Position numbers and translations under genes: made by a program | Notes under the pieces: generated by a model | Seen by the model: the letters and a program-made list of their open reading frames with translations, nothing else | Told to the model about the DNA's origin: nothing | Database searches by the model: none | From: Nocardioides dongkuii | GTDB lineage: Bacteria > Actinomycetota > Actinomycetes > Propionibacteriales > Nocardioidaceae | NCBI RefSeq assembly: GCF_014127485.1 | Contig: NZ_CP059903.1 | Coordinates: forward strand, 1,240,001-1,304,000 | Length of the DNA stretch: 64,000 nt | Direction of reading: 5' to 3' | Shown here: in pieces, positions 18,188 to 26,910 of the stretch | Position numbering within the stretch: the stretch's first letter is position 1 | How the letters are laid out: each line of letters starts with the position of its first letter

Positions 18188-18796
18188 TCAGCGACGGCCG
18201 CGGAGGAGCTGGGGGAACGCCCGGTGCACCTCGGCGGCGACGAGCGCGACCACCGTGGTCTTGAGCAGGTCGCCGATCCAGAACGGCGTGTCGTAGGTCA
18301 GCGCCTGCGACCAGGTCACGTCGAAGTGCAGCTTCATCCCGGCGACGCCGAGCGGGTGGACGACCAGGACGCTGGCAGCGAGGGAGCAGCCGAAGACGAC
18401 CAGCGCGCGGGTCTTGCCGCGGTCGCCGGCCAGGTGCTTGACCAGCAGCCCGGCCAGCAGCGCGGCGAGGGGGAAGGAGAGCAGGTACCCGCCGCTCGGG
18501 CCGGCGAAGACGCCGGTGCCGGCGGAGTGCTCGGCGAAGACCGGCAGGCCGATCGCGCCGAGCCCGAGGTAGAGAGCGACCGCCAGGAACCCGCGGACCG
18601 GGCCGAGCAGGCACCCGCTGAGCATCACCGCGAAGGTCTGCAGGGTGATCGGCACGCCGGCGCCGCCGACCGGGATCGCCCCGACGTACGCGCACGCCGA
18701 GATCAGCGCGGCGAAGGCGGCGACCAGCGCCAGGTCGGTGGTGCTGAGGCGACGGCGGGCGTCGACGGGCGCCGCGGCGTCCTCGGTGGTGGTCAT
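18188..18796 (-). CDS. bioY: biotin transporter BioY (S component)
   Basis: A 202-residue integral membrane protein with six predicted helices. BioY-specific sequences are VPITLQTFAVMLSGCLLGP, GLPVFA, GPSGGYLLSFPLAA and the C-terminal PFWIGDLLKT. It captures biotin and is fuelled by BioMN. First gene of the operon, divergent from bioQ, with two BioQ boxes in the shared promoter region. Confidence 0.96.
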   Translation of the reverse strand: MTTTEDAAAPVDARRRLSTTDLALVAAFAALISACAYVGAIPVGGAGVPITLQTFAVMLSGCLLGPVRGFLAVALYLGLGAIGLPVFAEHSAGTGVFAGPSGGYLLSFPLAALLAGLLVKHLAGDRGKTRALVVFGCSLAASVLVVHPLGVAGMKLHFDVTWSQALTYDTPFWIGDLLKTTVVALVAAEVHRAFPQLLRGRR

Positions 18797-18820
18797 GCGC
18801 AGTCCTTCGCGGAGCGGACC

Positions 18821-18848
18821 TGAACGGTGGTCAGGTGAACGGCGTTCA
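18821..18848. promoter_or_regulatory. tandem BioQ operator boxes
   Basis: Two TGAAC-N3-GTTCA-type boxes: TGAACGGTGGTCA (18821-18833, one mismatch) and TGAACGGCGTTCA (18836-18848, perfect), centres 15 bp apart. They sit between bioY and bioQ. The motif is the known BioQ recognition pattern in mycobacteria and corynebacteria; here it would repress both the importer and bioQ. Confidence 0.85.
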
Positions 18849-18900
18849 GGTTAGGCTGGCGGGGACCGGGCGTCAACGGGACGGCCGAGGGAGGTGCGCC

Positions 18901-19482
18901 GTGCGCCATCACCGCGCCGACGTCGTCGAGCGGGCCCTGGCCGTGCTCGACGCCTACGGCCTCGCCGACCTCTCGATGCGCCGGCTGGGGGCCGAGCTGG
19001 GCGTGCAGCCCAGCGCGCTCTACCACCACTTCGCCAACAAGCAGCTGCTCCTCGCGGCGGTCGCCGACGAGGTCCTGGCCCGCGGGCCCCGCCCGCCCGC
19101 GGAGGGCACGTGGGACGAGCGGGTCGCCGCGGTCTGCAGCGGCCTGCGCGAGGCGGTGCTGGCCTACCGCGACGGCGCCGAGCTGGTCGCGACGGTGCAC
19201 GCCTTCGGCCTCGGCGCGCGGGCGCCGTACGACGACCTGGTCGCCGCCCTGCGGCACGGCGGGCTGGACGACGGGCTGGTGCCGGTCGCGGCCCGGACCC
19301 TGGTGCACTTCGTGCTCGGCCACGTCTCCGACGAGCAGACGCACCTGCAGGCGGGGAGCGCCGGCGCGATCGGCGACGGGCCCCGGGAGACGTCCGACTT
19401 CACCCTGGGGCTGGGGATCGTGGTCGACGGGATCCGGGTGCGGGCGGGCGAGCTCAGCCCGGGTCCACGACCGCGCCGCTGA
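18901..19482 (+). CDS. bioQ: TetR family biotin regulator BioQ
   Basis: A 193-residue TetR protein with HTH at about 10-50 (DLSMRRLGAELGVQPSALYHHFANK) and a TetR_C ligand domain. Assignment to BioQ rests on three points: it is divergent from bioYMN, two BioQ-type boxes lie between, and its HTH matches the BioQ/TetR_C group. GTG at 18901 follows GGGAGGTG. Its 3' end overlaps the converging pentapeptide gene by 29 bp. Confidence 0.88.
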   Translation: MRHHRADVVERALAVLDAYGLADLSMRRLGAELGVQPSALYHHFANKQLLLAAVADEVLARGPRPPAEGTWDERVAAVCSGLREAVLAYRDGAELVATVHAFGLGARAPYDDLVAALRHGGLDDGLVPVAARTLVHFVLGHVSDEQTHLQAGSAGAIGDGPRETSDFTLGLGIVVDGIRVRAGELSPGPRPRR

Positions 19483-20056
19483 GCTCGGCCAGCCAGACGG
19501 CGCCGGCGAGGTCGAGCCGGGTGTCGCGCAGGGTGGCCGCGGTCAGGTCGACGCCGTCGAGCGTGGCGCCGCGCAGGTCGGCGCCGGTCAGGTTGGTGCC
19601 GCGGACCGTCGCGCCGGAGAGCCGGGCGCCGCGTAGGTTCGCGCGGCTGAGGTCGGCCATCGACAGGTCGGACTCGCCGAGGTCGACGTCGGCAAGGTCG
19701 ATCCCGGCCAGCTTCGCGCCCCGCGCCGTCACCCCGCGCCACCGCCCGCCGCGGACCGTCAGCGCCCGCAGCGCGCACTCGGTCAGCACCGAGCCGTCGA
19801 GCTTGCAGCCGTCCAGGGTGACGTCGAAGAGGCTGGTCCGGCGGAACTCGCAGGCGATGAACGCGCTCGCGCGGTGGGTCGAGGAGTTGAGCCGGCAGCT
19901 CGCGAAGACGCACTCCTGGAACAGCGCGCCCGCGGTCGTGCACTCGCTGAGGTCCACGTCGATGAAGGTGACCCCGCGGAAGACCGCGGCGCCGAGGTCC
20001 TCGCCGTACCAGTCCTCGCTGCGGACCTCGCCGCCGTCGAGCTCGCGCACCGTCAT
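19454..20056 (-). CDS. pentapeptide repeat protein
   Basis: A 200-residue protein built mostly of A(D/N)LXX-like pentapeptides: residues 30-190 hold runs such as GVTFIDVDLSECTT, SDLSMADLSRANLRGARLSG and GADLRGATLDGVDL, which form a right-handed quadrilateral beta helix. Qnr and MfpA proteins share this fold and mimic DNA, but many family members have other or unknown roles. Its ATG overlaps the peptidase stop by 4 bp (ATGA), suggesting coexpression. No gyrase link can be shown from sequence. Confidence 0.85.
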   Translation of the reverse strand: MTVRELDGGEVRSEDWYGEDLGAAVFRGVTFIDVDLSECTTAGALFQECVFASCRLNSSTHRASAFIACEFRRTSLFDVTLDGCKLDGSVLTECALRALTVRGGRWRGVTARGAKLAGIDLADVDLGESDLSMADLSRANLRGARLSGATVRGTNLTGADLRGATLDGVDLTAATLRDTRLDLAGAVWLAELSGAVVDPG

Positions 20057-20610
20057 CGCGGCCTCAGCTTGAGCAGCTTGCGCGGCCAGACAGCGGTGGA
20101 CAGGCCACCGCCGACCGCGCGCTGCTCGAAGTGCAGGTGGCAGCCGTCGGGGGCGCCGTCGTCGGACGCGCGGGCGATCAGCGTGCCCTTCTTGACCCGG
20201 TCGCCGGGCTCGACGTACACGCGTCGGGTGTGCCCGATGACCAGGTCGAAGCCGAGCTTGCGGTTGCGCAGCAGCAGCGGGTTGCGGCCGTACGCCGGCC
20301 CGAGCGAGCCGTTGTCGACGACCCGCACCCCCCGCCGCGCGAACAGCCGGGTGCCGCACGGCATGGCGACGTCGATGCCGTGGTGGAAGCCGCGGCCGCC
20401 CCGGCAGCGCGGGTCGGGGGAGTAGTACGGCGCGCTCGTGCAGCCGAAGGGGATCATGATCCGGTGCGCCCGGCCGTACCAGGGCGAGGTGTAGCGGGTG
20501 CGGTCCTCGGTGAAGAACTCCCACCGTGGGTCCGGCTCCGCCGCGGCCGGCACCGCCGGCGCGAGGACGAGCAGCAGGGGCAGGACCAGCAGGGTCGAGA
20601 GCAGTCGCAC
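20053..20610 (-). CDS. secreted M23 family peptidase (LytM-like)
   Basis: A 185-residue secreted protein. GTG at 20610 begins a clean signal peptide (VRLLSTLLVLPLLLVLAPAV, then AAAEPDPRW). The LytM metal site is seen as HHGIDVAMPCGT (first His and Asp) and HLHFE (last His). The family cleaves peptidoglycan cross-bridges, or serves as a regulator when residues are lost; here they are intact. A longer frame upstream is only repeat element copy B. It overlaps the pentapeptide gene by 4 bp. Confidence 0.88.
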   Translation of the reverse strand: MRLLSTLLVLPLLLVLAPAVPAAAEPDPRWEFFTEDRTRYTSPWYGRAHRIMIPFGCTSAPYYSPDPRCRGGRGFHHGIDVAMPCGTRLFARRGVRVVDNGSLGPAYGRNPLLLRNRKLGFDLVIGHTRRVYVEPGDRVKKGTLIARASDDGAPDGCHLHFEQRAVGGGLSTAVWPRKLLKLRPR

Positions 20611-20679
20611 GCCCCCAGCCTCACACACCCGCCTTCCGGCGAGTGACGCGGAACGGTCGGGACGCGGGGCTCGCAGCGA

Positions 20680-20754
20680 CTGGACCGAAGAACCTGTCGC
20701 TTGACCGACGAAGCTCCGTCGGTCAAGGGGAAGTTTCACCGGTCGACCGGTGAA
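20680..20754. repeat. two-hairpin repeat element, copy B
   Basis: Reverse-oriented partner of the element at 7360-7435: it contains the same perfect palindrome (20735-20754) and a TTGACCGACGAAGCTCCGTC hairpin. It lies between the M23 peptidase start and the rsbP-like stop, on a 160-bp spacer. With copy A it flanks 13.2 kb as an inverted pair. Confidence 0.8.
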
Positions 20755-20772
20755 TCGTCCCCCCGGTCGGCC

Positions 20773-21948
20773 TCACGGCACCCGCACCGCAAGCACCGCG
20801 ATGTCATCGCGGGCGACCCCGCCCTGGAAGTCCAGGACGTGCTCGACGAGGCCGGGGACGAGGTGGTCGCTGCTGGCGGGGAAGAGCCCGCCGAGCGTGT
20901 CCAGCAGCCGGTCCTCGCCGAACCAGGACTCGGCGCCCTTGGCCTCGGTGACGCCGTCGGTGTAGAGCACCAGGGCCTCGCCCGACCGCAGCACGAGCTC
21001 GTGCTCGGGGTAGACGGCGTGGTCGAACGCCCCCACCAGCGGACCCACGAGCTCGACCCGGGCCGGCGCCGCGTCCGGGCGCAGCAGCACCGCCGGCGGG
21101 TGTCCGCCCGTGGTCAGCGTGACCCGCCAGCCGTCCGCGTCGGGGCGCAGCCGCGCGAGCAGGACGGTGCAGAACCGGTCGGTCTCGTGTGCGAGCACCG
21201 TCTCGTTGAGGTGGCTCAGGACGTCGCGCAGCGGCATCGGAGCGGGGGCGAGGGCGCGCAGGGAGTACCGCGCCAGCGCGGTGACCACCGCCGCGTCGAC
21301 GCCCTTGCCGCACACGTCGCCGAGGACGACGACCCACTCGCCGTCCGGGAGCGCGAAGACGTCGTAGAAGTCGCCGCCCACCACCGAGCCGTCGCCCGCG
21401 GGGCGGTACGCCGCCGCCACGTCGAGGCCGGGGATGCGCGGCGGCAACGGCGGGATGAGCGTCTGCTGCAGGGTGCGCGCCAGCGTCCGGGCGTGCGCCT
21501 CCGAGCTCTCCGCGCGCTCCTTGGCCGCCACCAGCTCGCGCTCGTACCCGCGCCGCTCGGTCGCGTCGAAGAGGGCGATCCGGACCACCCGGGGCGTGCC
21601 GTCCTCGAACCGGTCGAGGGTCGCGTTGACCAGCACCGGCAGCCGGCTGCCGTCTCGGCGGCGCACGTCGACGGCGATCTCGCGGACCGTGCCCTGCATC
21701 CGCAGCATCGGCGCGTAGTGCGTCTCGTGGAAGATCCGCCCGCCGACCGTGAGCAGGTCGGCGAACGTGCGGCTCCGCAGCTCCTCGAACGTGAAGCCGG
21801 TCCAGGTCAGGAAGGTCTCGTTGGCCTTGATGATCCGGCCGTCGGGCGTCGTCGAGAGGTAGCCGCAGGGCGCGCGCTCGTAGAGCTGGACCGGGTCGTC
21901 CTCCGCCAGCGCGTCCTGGAACGCGTCGGCCGCCTCCTCCTGCGACAC
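20773..21948 (-). CDS. PAS-PP2C phosphatase, RsbP-like
   Basis: A 391-residue cytoplasmic protein: a PAS domain (about 20-130: YLSTTPDGRIIKANETFLTWTG), a helical linker (130-170), and a PPM/RsbU-type phosphatase domain (170-390) with GGDFYDVF, VVLGDVCGKGVDAAVVTA, TTGGHPPAVL and LYTDGVTEA. The metal-binding Asp residues are intact. In Bacillus, RsbP dephosphorylates an anti-anti-sigma factor under energy stress and requires RsbQ. Here an RsbQ-like hydrolase gene lies directly upstream (19-bp gap). No sigma factor gene is in the window. Confidence 0.9.
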   Translation of the reverse strand: MSQEEAADAFQDALAEDDPVQLYERAPCGYLSTTPDGRIIKANETFLTWTGFTFEELRSRTFADLLTVGGRIFHETHYAPMLRMQGTVREIAVDVRRRDGSRLPVLVNATLDRFEDGTPRVVRIALFDATERRGYERELVAAKERAESSEAHARTLARTLQQTLIPPLPPRIPGLDVAAAYRPAGDGSVVGGDFYDVFALPDGEWVVVLGDVCGKGVDAAVVTALARYSLRALAPAPMPLRDVLSHLNETVLAHETDRFCTVLLARLRPDADGWRVTLTTGGHPPAVLLRPDAAPARVELVGPLVGAFDHAVYPEHELVLRSGEALVLYTDGVTEAKGAESWFGEDRLLDTLGGLFPASSDHLVPGLVEHVLDFQGGVARDDIAVLAVRVP

Positions 21949-21967
21949 CAGCCGACCCCGAGCGCCG

Positions 21968-22780
21968 TCAGGCGGCGCGCCGACCCCGCACGAACGGCGC
22001 GATGGCAGCGACGGTCTGGTCGGGTGCGCTGAGGTTGGGGCAGTGGCCGGTGGCGTCGAGCATCACCAGGCTGCCGTCGGGGATCGCGGCGGCGACGTAC
22101 TCGCCCACCGCGACGGGGGCGATCGCGTCCTGGGTGCACTGCAGCACCAGCGTCGGCACCGAGATCCGCGGCAGGTCCTCGCGGGAGTCGGAGCGGAACG
22201 TCGCGGTCGCGAAGCCCCGGGCGACCACCGGGTCCATCCGGCAGAAGCTGGCGGTGAGCTCCTGGCCGAGCTCGGGCCGGTCGGCGTTGCCGACGATCAC
22301 CGGCGCCATCGCCGAGGACCACCCGAGGTAGTTGCTGCCGAGCGACTCCAGCAGCTCGTCGATGTCCTCCTCGGCGAAGCCGCCGACGTAGCCCGTGGCG
22401 GGGTCGTCGACGTAGCGCGGGCTCGGGGCGACCATGACCAGCGACGCGAACCGGTCCGGCTCGGTGACCTGGGCCAGGCCGCCGATCATGGCGGCGACGG
22501 AGTGGCCGACCAGGACGACGTCGCGCAGGTCTAGCTCGCGCAGCACCTCGAGCACGTCGTCGGCGTACCCCTGCAGGCTCGCGTAGCGCTGCGCGTCGTA
22601 CGTCGCGCGCGAGCCGCCGGCGCCGACGAGGTCCAGCAGGACGACCCGGAAGTCGTCCTCGAAGGCGGGCGCGACGTGGCGCCACATGTTCTGGTCGCAG
22701 CCGAAGCCGTGCACGAACACCATCGGCTGGCCGTCGGGGCGCCCGGACTCCACGACGTGGTGGCGTTCCCGGGCATCCAT
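21968..22780 (-). CDS. alpha/beta hydrolase, RsbQ-like
   Basis: A 270-residue hydrolase of the RsbQ/D14/KAI2 group. The triad is Ser94 (VGHSVAAMIG), Asp218 (QCTQDAI) and His246 (ATGHCP), almost the same positions as Bacillus RsbQ, and FVHGFGCDQNMWRHVAP is a family hallmark. It probably binds or cleaves a small hydrophobic molecule and activates the phosphatase encoded 19 bp downstream. The ATG at 22780 begins the operon. Ligand unknown. Confidence 0.88.
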   Translation of the reverse strand: MDARERHHVVESGRPDGQPMVFVHGFGCDQNMWRHVAPAFEDDFRVVLLDLVGAGGSRATYDAQRYASLQGYADDVLEVLRELDLRDVVLVGHSVAAMIGGLAQVTEPDRFASLVMVAPSPRYVDDPATGYVGGFAEEDIDELLESLGSNYLGWSSAMAPVIVGNADRPELGQELTASFCRMDPVVARGFATATFRSDSREDLPRISVPTLVLQCTQDAIAPVAVGEYVAAAIPDGSLVMLDATGHCPNLSAPDQTVAAIAPFVRGRRAA

Positions 22781-22790
22781 GAGGCTGACC

Positions 22791-23639
22791 CTAACCGACC
22801 GCGAGCAGCCGCAGACACTCGTCGATCAGCCTCGCCCGGAGGGGTGAACCGCGCTCCGCGAAGGCGCGCTGCGCCGCGGCGTACTCCTGCTTCCCCTCGG
22901 CCGTCTCGATGCGCACGGGCTCGAAGCCGAGGTCCGCGAGGTCGTACGGCGAGGCGCGCATGTCGAGCTCGCGGATGTCGCGGGCGAGCTCGAAGCAGTC
23001 GGCGACCAGGTCGGAGGAGACCATCGGCGTCAGCCGGAACGCGTGCTTGTAGAGGTCCATCCCGGCGTGCAGGCACGCGGGCTGCTCGAAGTCCGGGCGG
23101 TCGGCGGCGGTGGGGGAGAGCGTGTTCAGCGGCCGCGCCGACGGGGTGAAGAAGCGGAACGCGTCGAAGTGCGAGCAGCCGATGCGGTGCGACTCGACGA
23201 CCGCGTCGGTGCCGGCGCCGCCGAGGCGCAGCGGCCAGTCGGCGTGCCGGGTCTCGTCGTCGGCCAGCCGGTGCACCATCGCCCACTCGTGCAGGCCGAA
23301 GCAGCCGAAGTGCGCGGGCCGGGCGGCGGTCGCGCTCAGCAGCCGGTGCAGCGCCTCCACCATCGGCCGCTGCTTGCGGACGTACGCCGTGGTCACGGTG
23401 CCGTCCGCGTAGCCCTTGAGCCCGTCGTACGCCGGGGCGTCGAGCAGCCGGACGCCGTACCCGGGGTGCCAGCGGCGCAGCTGCGCCGGCCGCTGGGAGT
23501 AGTAGGTGAAGAGGAAGTCGTGGACGGGGTGCTTGACGCCGGTCTCCCGCCGCGCGAGGTGCGGCGCGACGAAGGCGTCGACGCGCTCGGCGTGTGCCGT
23601 CGCGCACGCCTGCCAGGTCTCCGCGTCCAGCACCTCCAC
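22791..23639 (-). CDS. conserved actinobacterial protein often labelled 3-methyladenine DNA glycosylase
   Basis: A 282-residue soluble protein (VEVLDAETWQACATAH start, then HPVHDFLFTYYSQRPAQLRRWHPGYG). Proteins with this pattern carry the name 3-methyladenine DNA glycosylase in databases, but I see no helix-hairpin-helix or AlkD HEAT repeats, so the name is doubtful. Several conserved His/Cys (GCFGLHEWAMVH, GCSHFDAFRFF, CLHAGMDLYKH) suggest a metal or heme-like site. GTG 23639 was preferred to the TTG at 23648: TAGGCT lies 8 nt before it on this strand. It ends 10 bp before the RsbQ-like gene, same direction. Confidence 0.7.
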   Translation of the reverse strand: MEVLDAETWQACATAHAERVDAFVAPHLARRETGVKHPVHDFLFTYYSQRPAQLRRWHPGYGVRLLDAPAYDGLKGYADGTVTTAYVRKQRPMVEALHRLLSATAARPAHFGCFGLHEWAMVHRLADDETRHADWPLRLGGAGTDAVVESHRIGCSHFDAFRFFTPSARPLNTLSPTAADRPDFEQPACLHAGMDLYKHAFRLTPMVSSDLVADCFELARDIRELDMRASPYDLADLGFEPVRIETAEGKQEYAAAQRAFAERGSPLRARLIDECLRLLAVG

Positions 23640-23647
23640 GGCCGCCA

Positions 23648-23665
23648 AGCCTAGGTCGCTAGGGT
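23648..23665. promoter_or_regulatory. divergent leaderless promoter pair
   Basis: TAGGGT (23660-23665, plus) ends 6 nt before the GTG at 23672; TAGGCT (23653-23648 on the minus strand) ends 8 nt before the GTG at 23639. The two -10 boxes are 6 bp apart with no ribosome sites, so the polymerases would compete. Confidence 0.55.
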
Positions 23666-23671
23666 CGAGGG

Positions 23672-24481
23672 GTGCGCATCGCGAGGTTCACCACAGGCGA
23701 GGACCCCCAGTACGGCGTCGTCACCGGCGAGGTCGACGAGCTCGGCCAGCCCGCCGAGGACAGCGTGATCGTGGCGCTCGCCGGCGACCCGCTGTACGTC
23801 GGGGTCAAGCTGCTCGACCAGGAGCACCGGCTCGAGGACGTGCGGCTGCTCGCCCCCGTCCTGCCGCGGAGCAAGGTCGTGGGCATCGGCCGCAACTACG
23901 CCGCCCACGCCGCCGAGCTGGGCAACGAGGTCCCGACCGAGCCGGTGATGTTCCTCAAGCCCAACACCAGCGTCGTCGGTCCGGGCGACCCGATCTTCTA
24001 CCCGCCGCAGAGCACCGAGGTGCACTACGAGGGCGAGCTCGCCGTGGTCATCGGCCGGATCTGCCGCGACGTCCCCGTGGAGCGCGCGACCGACGTCATC
24101 CACGGCTACACGATCGCCAACGACGTCACCGCCCGCGACCTGCAGCGGCGCGACGGCCACTTCACCCGCGCCAAGGGGTTCGACTCCTTCTGCCCGCTGG
24201 GTCCCTGGATCGAGACCGACCTGGACCCGCAGTCCTTCATCGACGGCGTCCGCATCCAGACCCACCTCAACGGCGAGCTGGTGCAGGATGGCAGCACCGC
24301 CGACATGGTCTTCGACATCCCCACGCTCGTCGCCCACGTCTCCAGCATCATGACGCTCCTCCCGGGCGACGTGATCCTCACCGGCACCCCCGAGGGTGTC
24401 GGTCCGATGAGCGTCGGCGACGAGATCGAGGTCTCGATCGCCGGGCTCGGATCCCTCACGAACAAGGTGGCCCAGCGTTGA
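23672..24481 (+). CDS. fumarylacetoacetate hydrolase family protein
   Basis: A 269-residue FAH-fold enzyme. Conserved metal and catalytic residues occur in VGIGRNYAAHAAELGN, HYEGELAVVIGR (the E-x-E pair) and NDVTARDLQ, with KGFDSFCPLGPW and TGTPEGVGPM near the end. The small single-domain form acts as 2-hydroxyhepta-diene-dioate isomerase, acylpyruvase or oxaloacetate decarboxylase; which one is not decided by sequence. It is translationally coupled to gltX (TTGA overlap). Confidence 0.88.
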   Translation: MRIARFTTGEDPQYGVVTGEVDELGQPAEDSVIVALAGDPLYVGVKLLDQEHRLEDVRLLAPVLPRSKVVGIGRNYAAHAAELGNEVPTEPVMFLKPNTSVVGPGDPIFYPPQSTEVHYEGELAVVIGRICRDVPVERATDVIHGYTIANDVTARDLQRRDGHFTRAKGFDSFCPLGPWIETDLDPQSFIDGVRIQTHLNGELVQDGSTADMVFDIPTLVAHVSSIMTLLPGDVILTGTPEGVGPMSVGDEIEVSIAGLGSLTNKVAQR

Positions 24482-25941
24482 GCACCCCCGTCCGCGTCCG
24501 TTTCTGCCCGTCCCCGACCGGCTCGCCGCACGTCGGCTTCGCCCGGGCCGCGCTCTACAACTGGGTCTTCGCCCGGCACCACGGCGGCACCTTCGTCTTC
24601 CGCATCGAGGACACCGACAAGGAGCGCTCCACGCAGGAGTCCTACGACGCGATGGTCGAGTCGATGCAGTGGCTCGGCCTCGACTGGGACGAGGGCCCGC
24701 TCAAGGGCGGCCCGTACGCGCCGTACCGCCAGAGCGAGCGGGGCGACCTCTACCGCGACGTGCTCGCGAAGCTGGCCGCGTCGAAGTTCACCTACGACTG
24801 CTACTGCACGACCGAGGAGGTCGACGCGCGCCGCAAGGCCAGCGGCTCCAAGGTGCAGGGGTACGACGGGTTCTGCTGCGAGCTCTCCGCCGAGCAGGTC
24901 GCCGCGTTCGAGGGCGAGGGCCGCAAGCCCGTCGTCCGGTTCCGGATGCCCGACGGCTCGGTCACCTGGACCGACCTGGTCCGTGGCGAGGTCACCTTCG
25001 AGACCCAGTACGTCCCCGACTTCGCCCTGTGCCGGGCCAACGGCGACCCGCTCTACACGCTGGTCAACCCGGTCGACGACGCGCTGATGCGGATCACCCA
25101 CGTGCTGCGCGGCGAGGACCTGCTCTCCAGCACCCCGCGGCAGATCCCCCTCCACGAGGCGCTGGTCGAGCTCGGCGTCTCCGAGGCGGTCCCGCAGTTC
25201 GGGCACCTGCCGCTGATCATGGGCGAGGGCAACAAGAAGCTCTCCAAGCGCGACCCGCAGGCCCACCTCTTCATGTACCGCGACCAGGGCTTCCTCCCGG
25301 AGGGCCTGCTCAACTACCTGGCCCAGCTGGGCTGGGCGATCGCCGCCGACCGCGACGTCTTCTCCCTCGAGGAGATGGTGGCGGCCTTCGAGATCGGCGA
25401 CGTGAACCCCAACCCGGCCCGCTTCGACCTCAAGAAGGCCGAGGCGATCAACGTCGCCCAGATGCGCATGCTGTCGGTCGAGGAGCTCACCGAGCGGGTG
25501 CTGCCCTACCTCGAGCAGGCCGGCGTGCTCGACCCCGCCTCGCTGCCGGACCGCCAGCTGCTCGACCTGGCCATGCCGCTGATCGCGGAGCGGATCAACA
25601 AGCTCACCGAGGCCGTCGACATGCTCGGCTTCCTCTTCGTCGACGAGGACGCGTTCACCCGCGACGAGGCGGACGCCGAGAAGCTCCTCACCGACGACGG
25701 CAAGCAGGTCGTGCAGGCGGCGTACGACGCCGTGGCGCCGCTCGAGGAGTGGTCCACCGCCGCGATCCAGGACGCCCTGCAGGCCAAGCTCGTCGACGAG
25801 CTCGGGCTGAAGCCGCGCAACGCCTACGGGCCGGTCCGGGTGGCGATCACCGGACGCCGTGTCTCGCCGCCGCTGTTCGAGTCGATGGAGCTGCTCGGTC
25901 GCGAGCGCAGCCTCGCCCGGCTGCGGTCGGCGACGGCCTGA
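24478..25941 (+). CDS. gltX: glutamyl-tRNA synthetase
   Basis: A 487-residue class I synthetase. The HIGH-like motif is SPTGSPHVGF, the KMSKS-like loop is KKLSKRD, and RIEDTDKERS binds the tRNA acceptor end. It charges tRNA-Glu (and, where GatCAB exists, tRNA-Gln). The TTG start at 24478 overlaps the FAH stop by 4 bp and puts VRVRFCPSPTGSPH at the usual N-terminal position. The tRNA-Gln and tRNA-Glu genes lie 1 kb downstream. Confidence 0.96.
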   Translation: MSTPVRVRFCPSPTGSPHVGFARAALYNWVFARHHGGTFVFRIEDTDKERSTQESYDAMVESMQWLGLDWDEGPLKGGPYAPYRQSERGDLYRDVLAKLAASKFTYDCYCTTEEVDARRKASGSKVQGYDGFCCELSAEQVAAFEGEGRKPVVRFRMPDGSVTWTDLVRGEVTFETQYVPDFALCRANGDPLYTLVNPVDDALMRITHVLRGEDLLSSTPRQIPLHEALVELGVSEAVPQFGHLPLIMGEGNKKLSKRDPQAHLFMYRDQGFLPEGLLNYLAQLGWAIAADRDVFSLEEMVAAFEIGDVNPNPARFDLKKAEAINVAQMRMLSVEELTERVLPYLEQAGVLDPASLPDRQLLDLAMPLIAERINKLTEAVDMLGFLFVDEDAFTRDEADAEKLLTDDGKQVVQAAYDAVAPLEEWSTAAIQDALQAKLVDELGLKPRNAYGPVRVAITGRRVSPPLFESMELLGRERSLARLRSATA

Positions 25942-25943
25942 CG

Positions 25944-26870
25944 ATGCAGTACCACCGGCTGCTGCGACTGGGGCCGTGGTCGTGGTGGCGGCCGCTCGTC
26001 GGCGTGCTCTTCCTGGCCGCCATGTTCGTGCTCGTCGTGCCGACGGTCGTGCTCGCGATCTTCGTCGTCGGCGTCGCCGTCTCGGGCCACGACGTGCAGA
26101 CGACCGCCGAGGCGATGCTCGACACCGACCACGTGACGCCGCTCGGCCTGGCGTACCTCAACGTCGCCATCGCCGCGATGATCCCGGTGACCTGGCTGCT
26201 GGTGCGCGTCCTGCACGGGCTGCGACCGGGGTGGCTGTCCTCGGTCCGGCCGCGGATCCGCTGGGGGTGGCTGGGGCTGTGCCTGGTGCTGGCCTTCGCG
26301 GCGCTCGTGACGACGCTGATCGTGGCGGCTCTGCTGCCCACGCAGGGCGAGGGCACCGAGGTCACCAGCGGGGTCAACGACTTCACCCGCACCAGCCGCG
26401 ACTTCCTGCTGGTCGTGCTGCTGCTCACGCCGCTGCAGGCGGCGGGGGAGGAGTACGTCTTCCGCGGCTACCTCACCCAGGCCTTCGGCGGCCTGGTCTC
26501 CTCGCCGTACCTCGCCGTGCTGGGGCCGGCGCTGCTCTTCGCGCTCGCGCACGGCGCCCAGGACCCGCCGATCTTCTTCGACCGGTTCGCCTTCGGCGTC
26601 GTCGCGGGGGTGCTCGTGGTGCTCACCGGCGGTCTCGAGGCGGGCATCGCGATGCACGTGCTGAACAACTTCGTCGCCTTCGGGATCGCGCTCGCCTTCG
26701 GGGACATGACCACGGTCCTGAACCCCACCGGAGGCACCTGGTGGAGCATCCCGGTGACCCTGACGCAGTCGCTGACGTTCCTCGGGCTGACGGTCTGGGC
26801 GGGGCGCTCGCTGGGCATCCAGACCGCCGTACGGCCGGCCGTTTTGGAGCCGTCCGGTCCTCGCATGTAG
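25944..26870 (+). CDS. CPBP family intramembrane metalloprotease
   Basis: A 308-residue membrane protein with about seven hydrophobic helices and the CPBP/Abi signature: GEEYVFRGYL (Glu-Glu and Arg), FALAHGAQDP (His) and MHVLNNFVAF (His/Asn). These residues form the intramembrane active site of Rce1-like proteases. Substrate unknown; roles in bacteriocin immunity or protein maturation are known for relatives. It starts 2 bp after the gltX stop and is coexpressed with it. Confidence 0.88.
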   Translation: MQYHRLLRLGPWSWWRPLVGVLFLAAMFVLVVPTVVLAIFVVGVAVSGHDVQTTAEAMLDTDHVTPLGLAYLNVAIAAMIPVTWLLVRVLHGLRPGWLSSVRPRIRWGWLGLCLVLAFAALVTTLIVAALLPTQGEGTEVTSGVNDFTRTSRDFLLVVLLLTPLQAAGEEYVFRGYLTQAFGGLVSSPYLAVLGPALLFALAHGAQDPPIFFDRFAFGVVAGVLVVLTGGLEAGIAMHVLNNFVAFGIALAFGDMTTVLNPTGGTWWSIPVTLTQSLTFLGLTVWAGRSLGIQTAVRPAVLEPSGPRM

Positions 26871-26910
26871 TGTTTTCCACGCGGTTCGGAGACGGTCCGC
26901 GGCACGTCAG

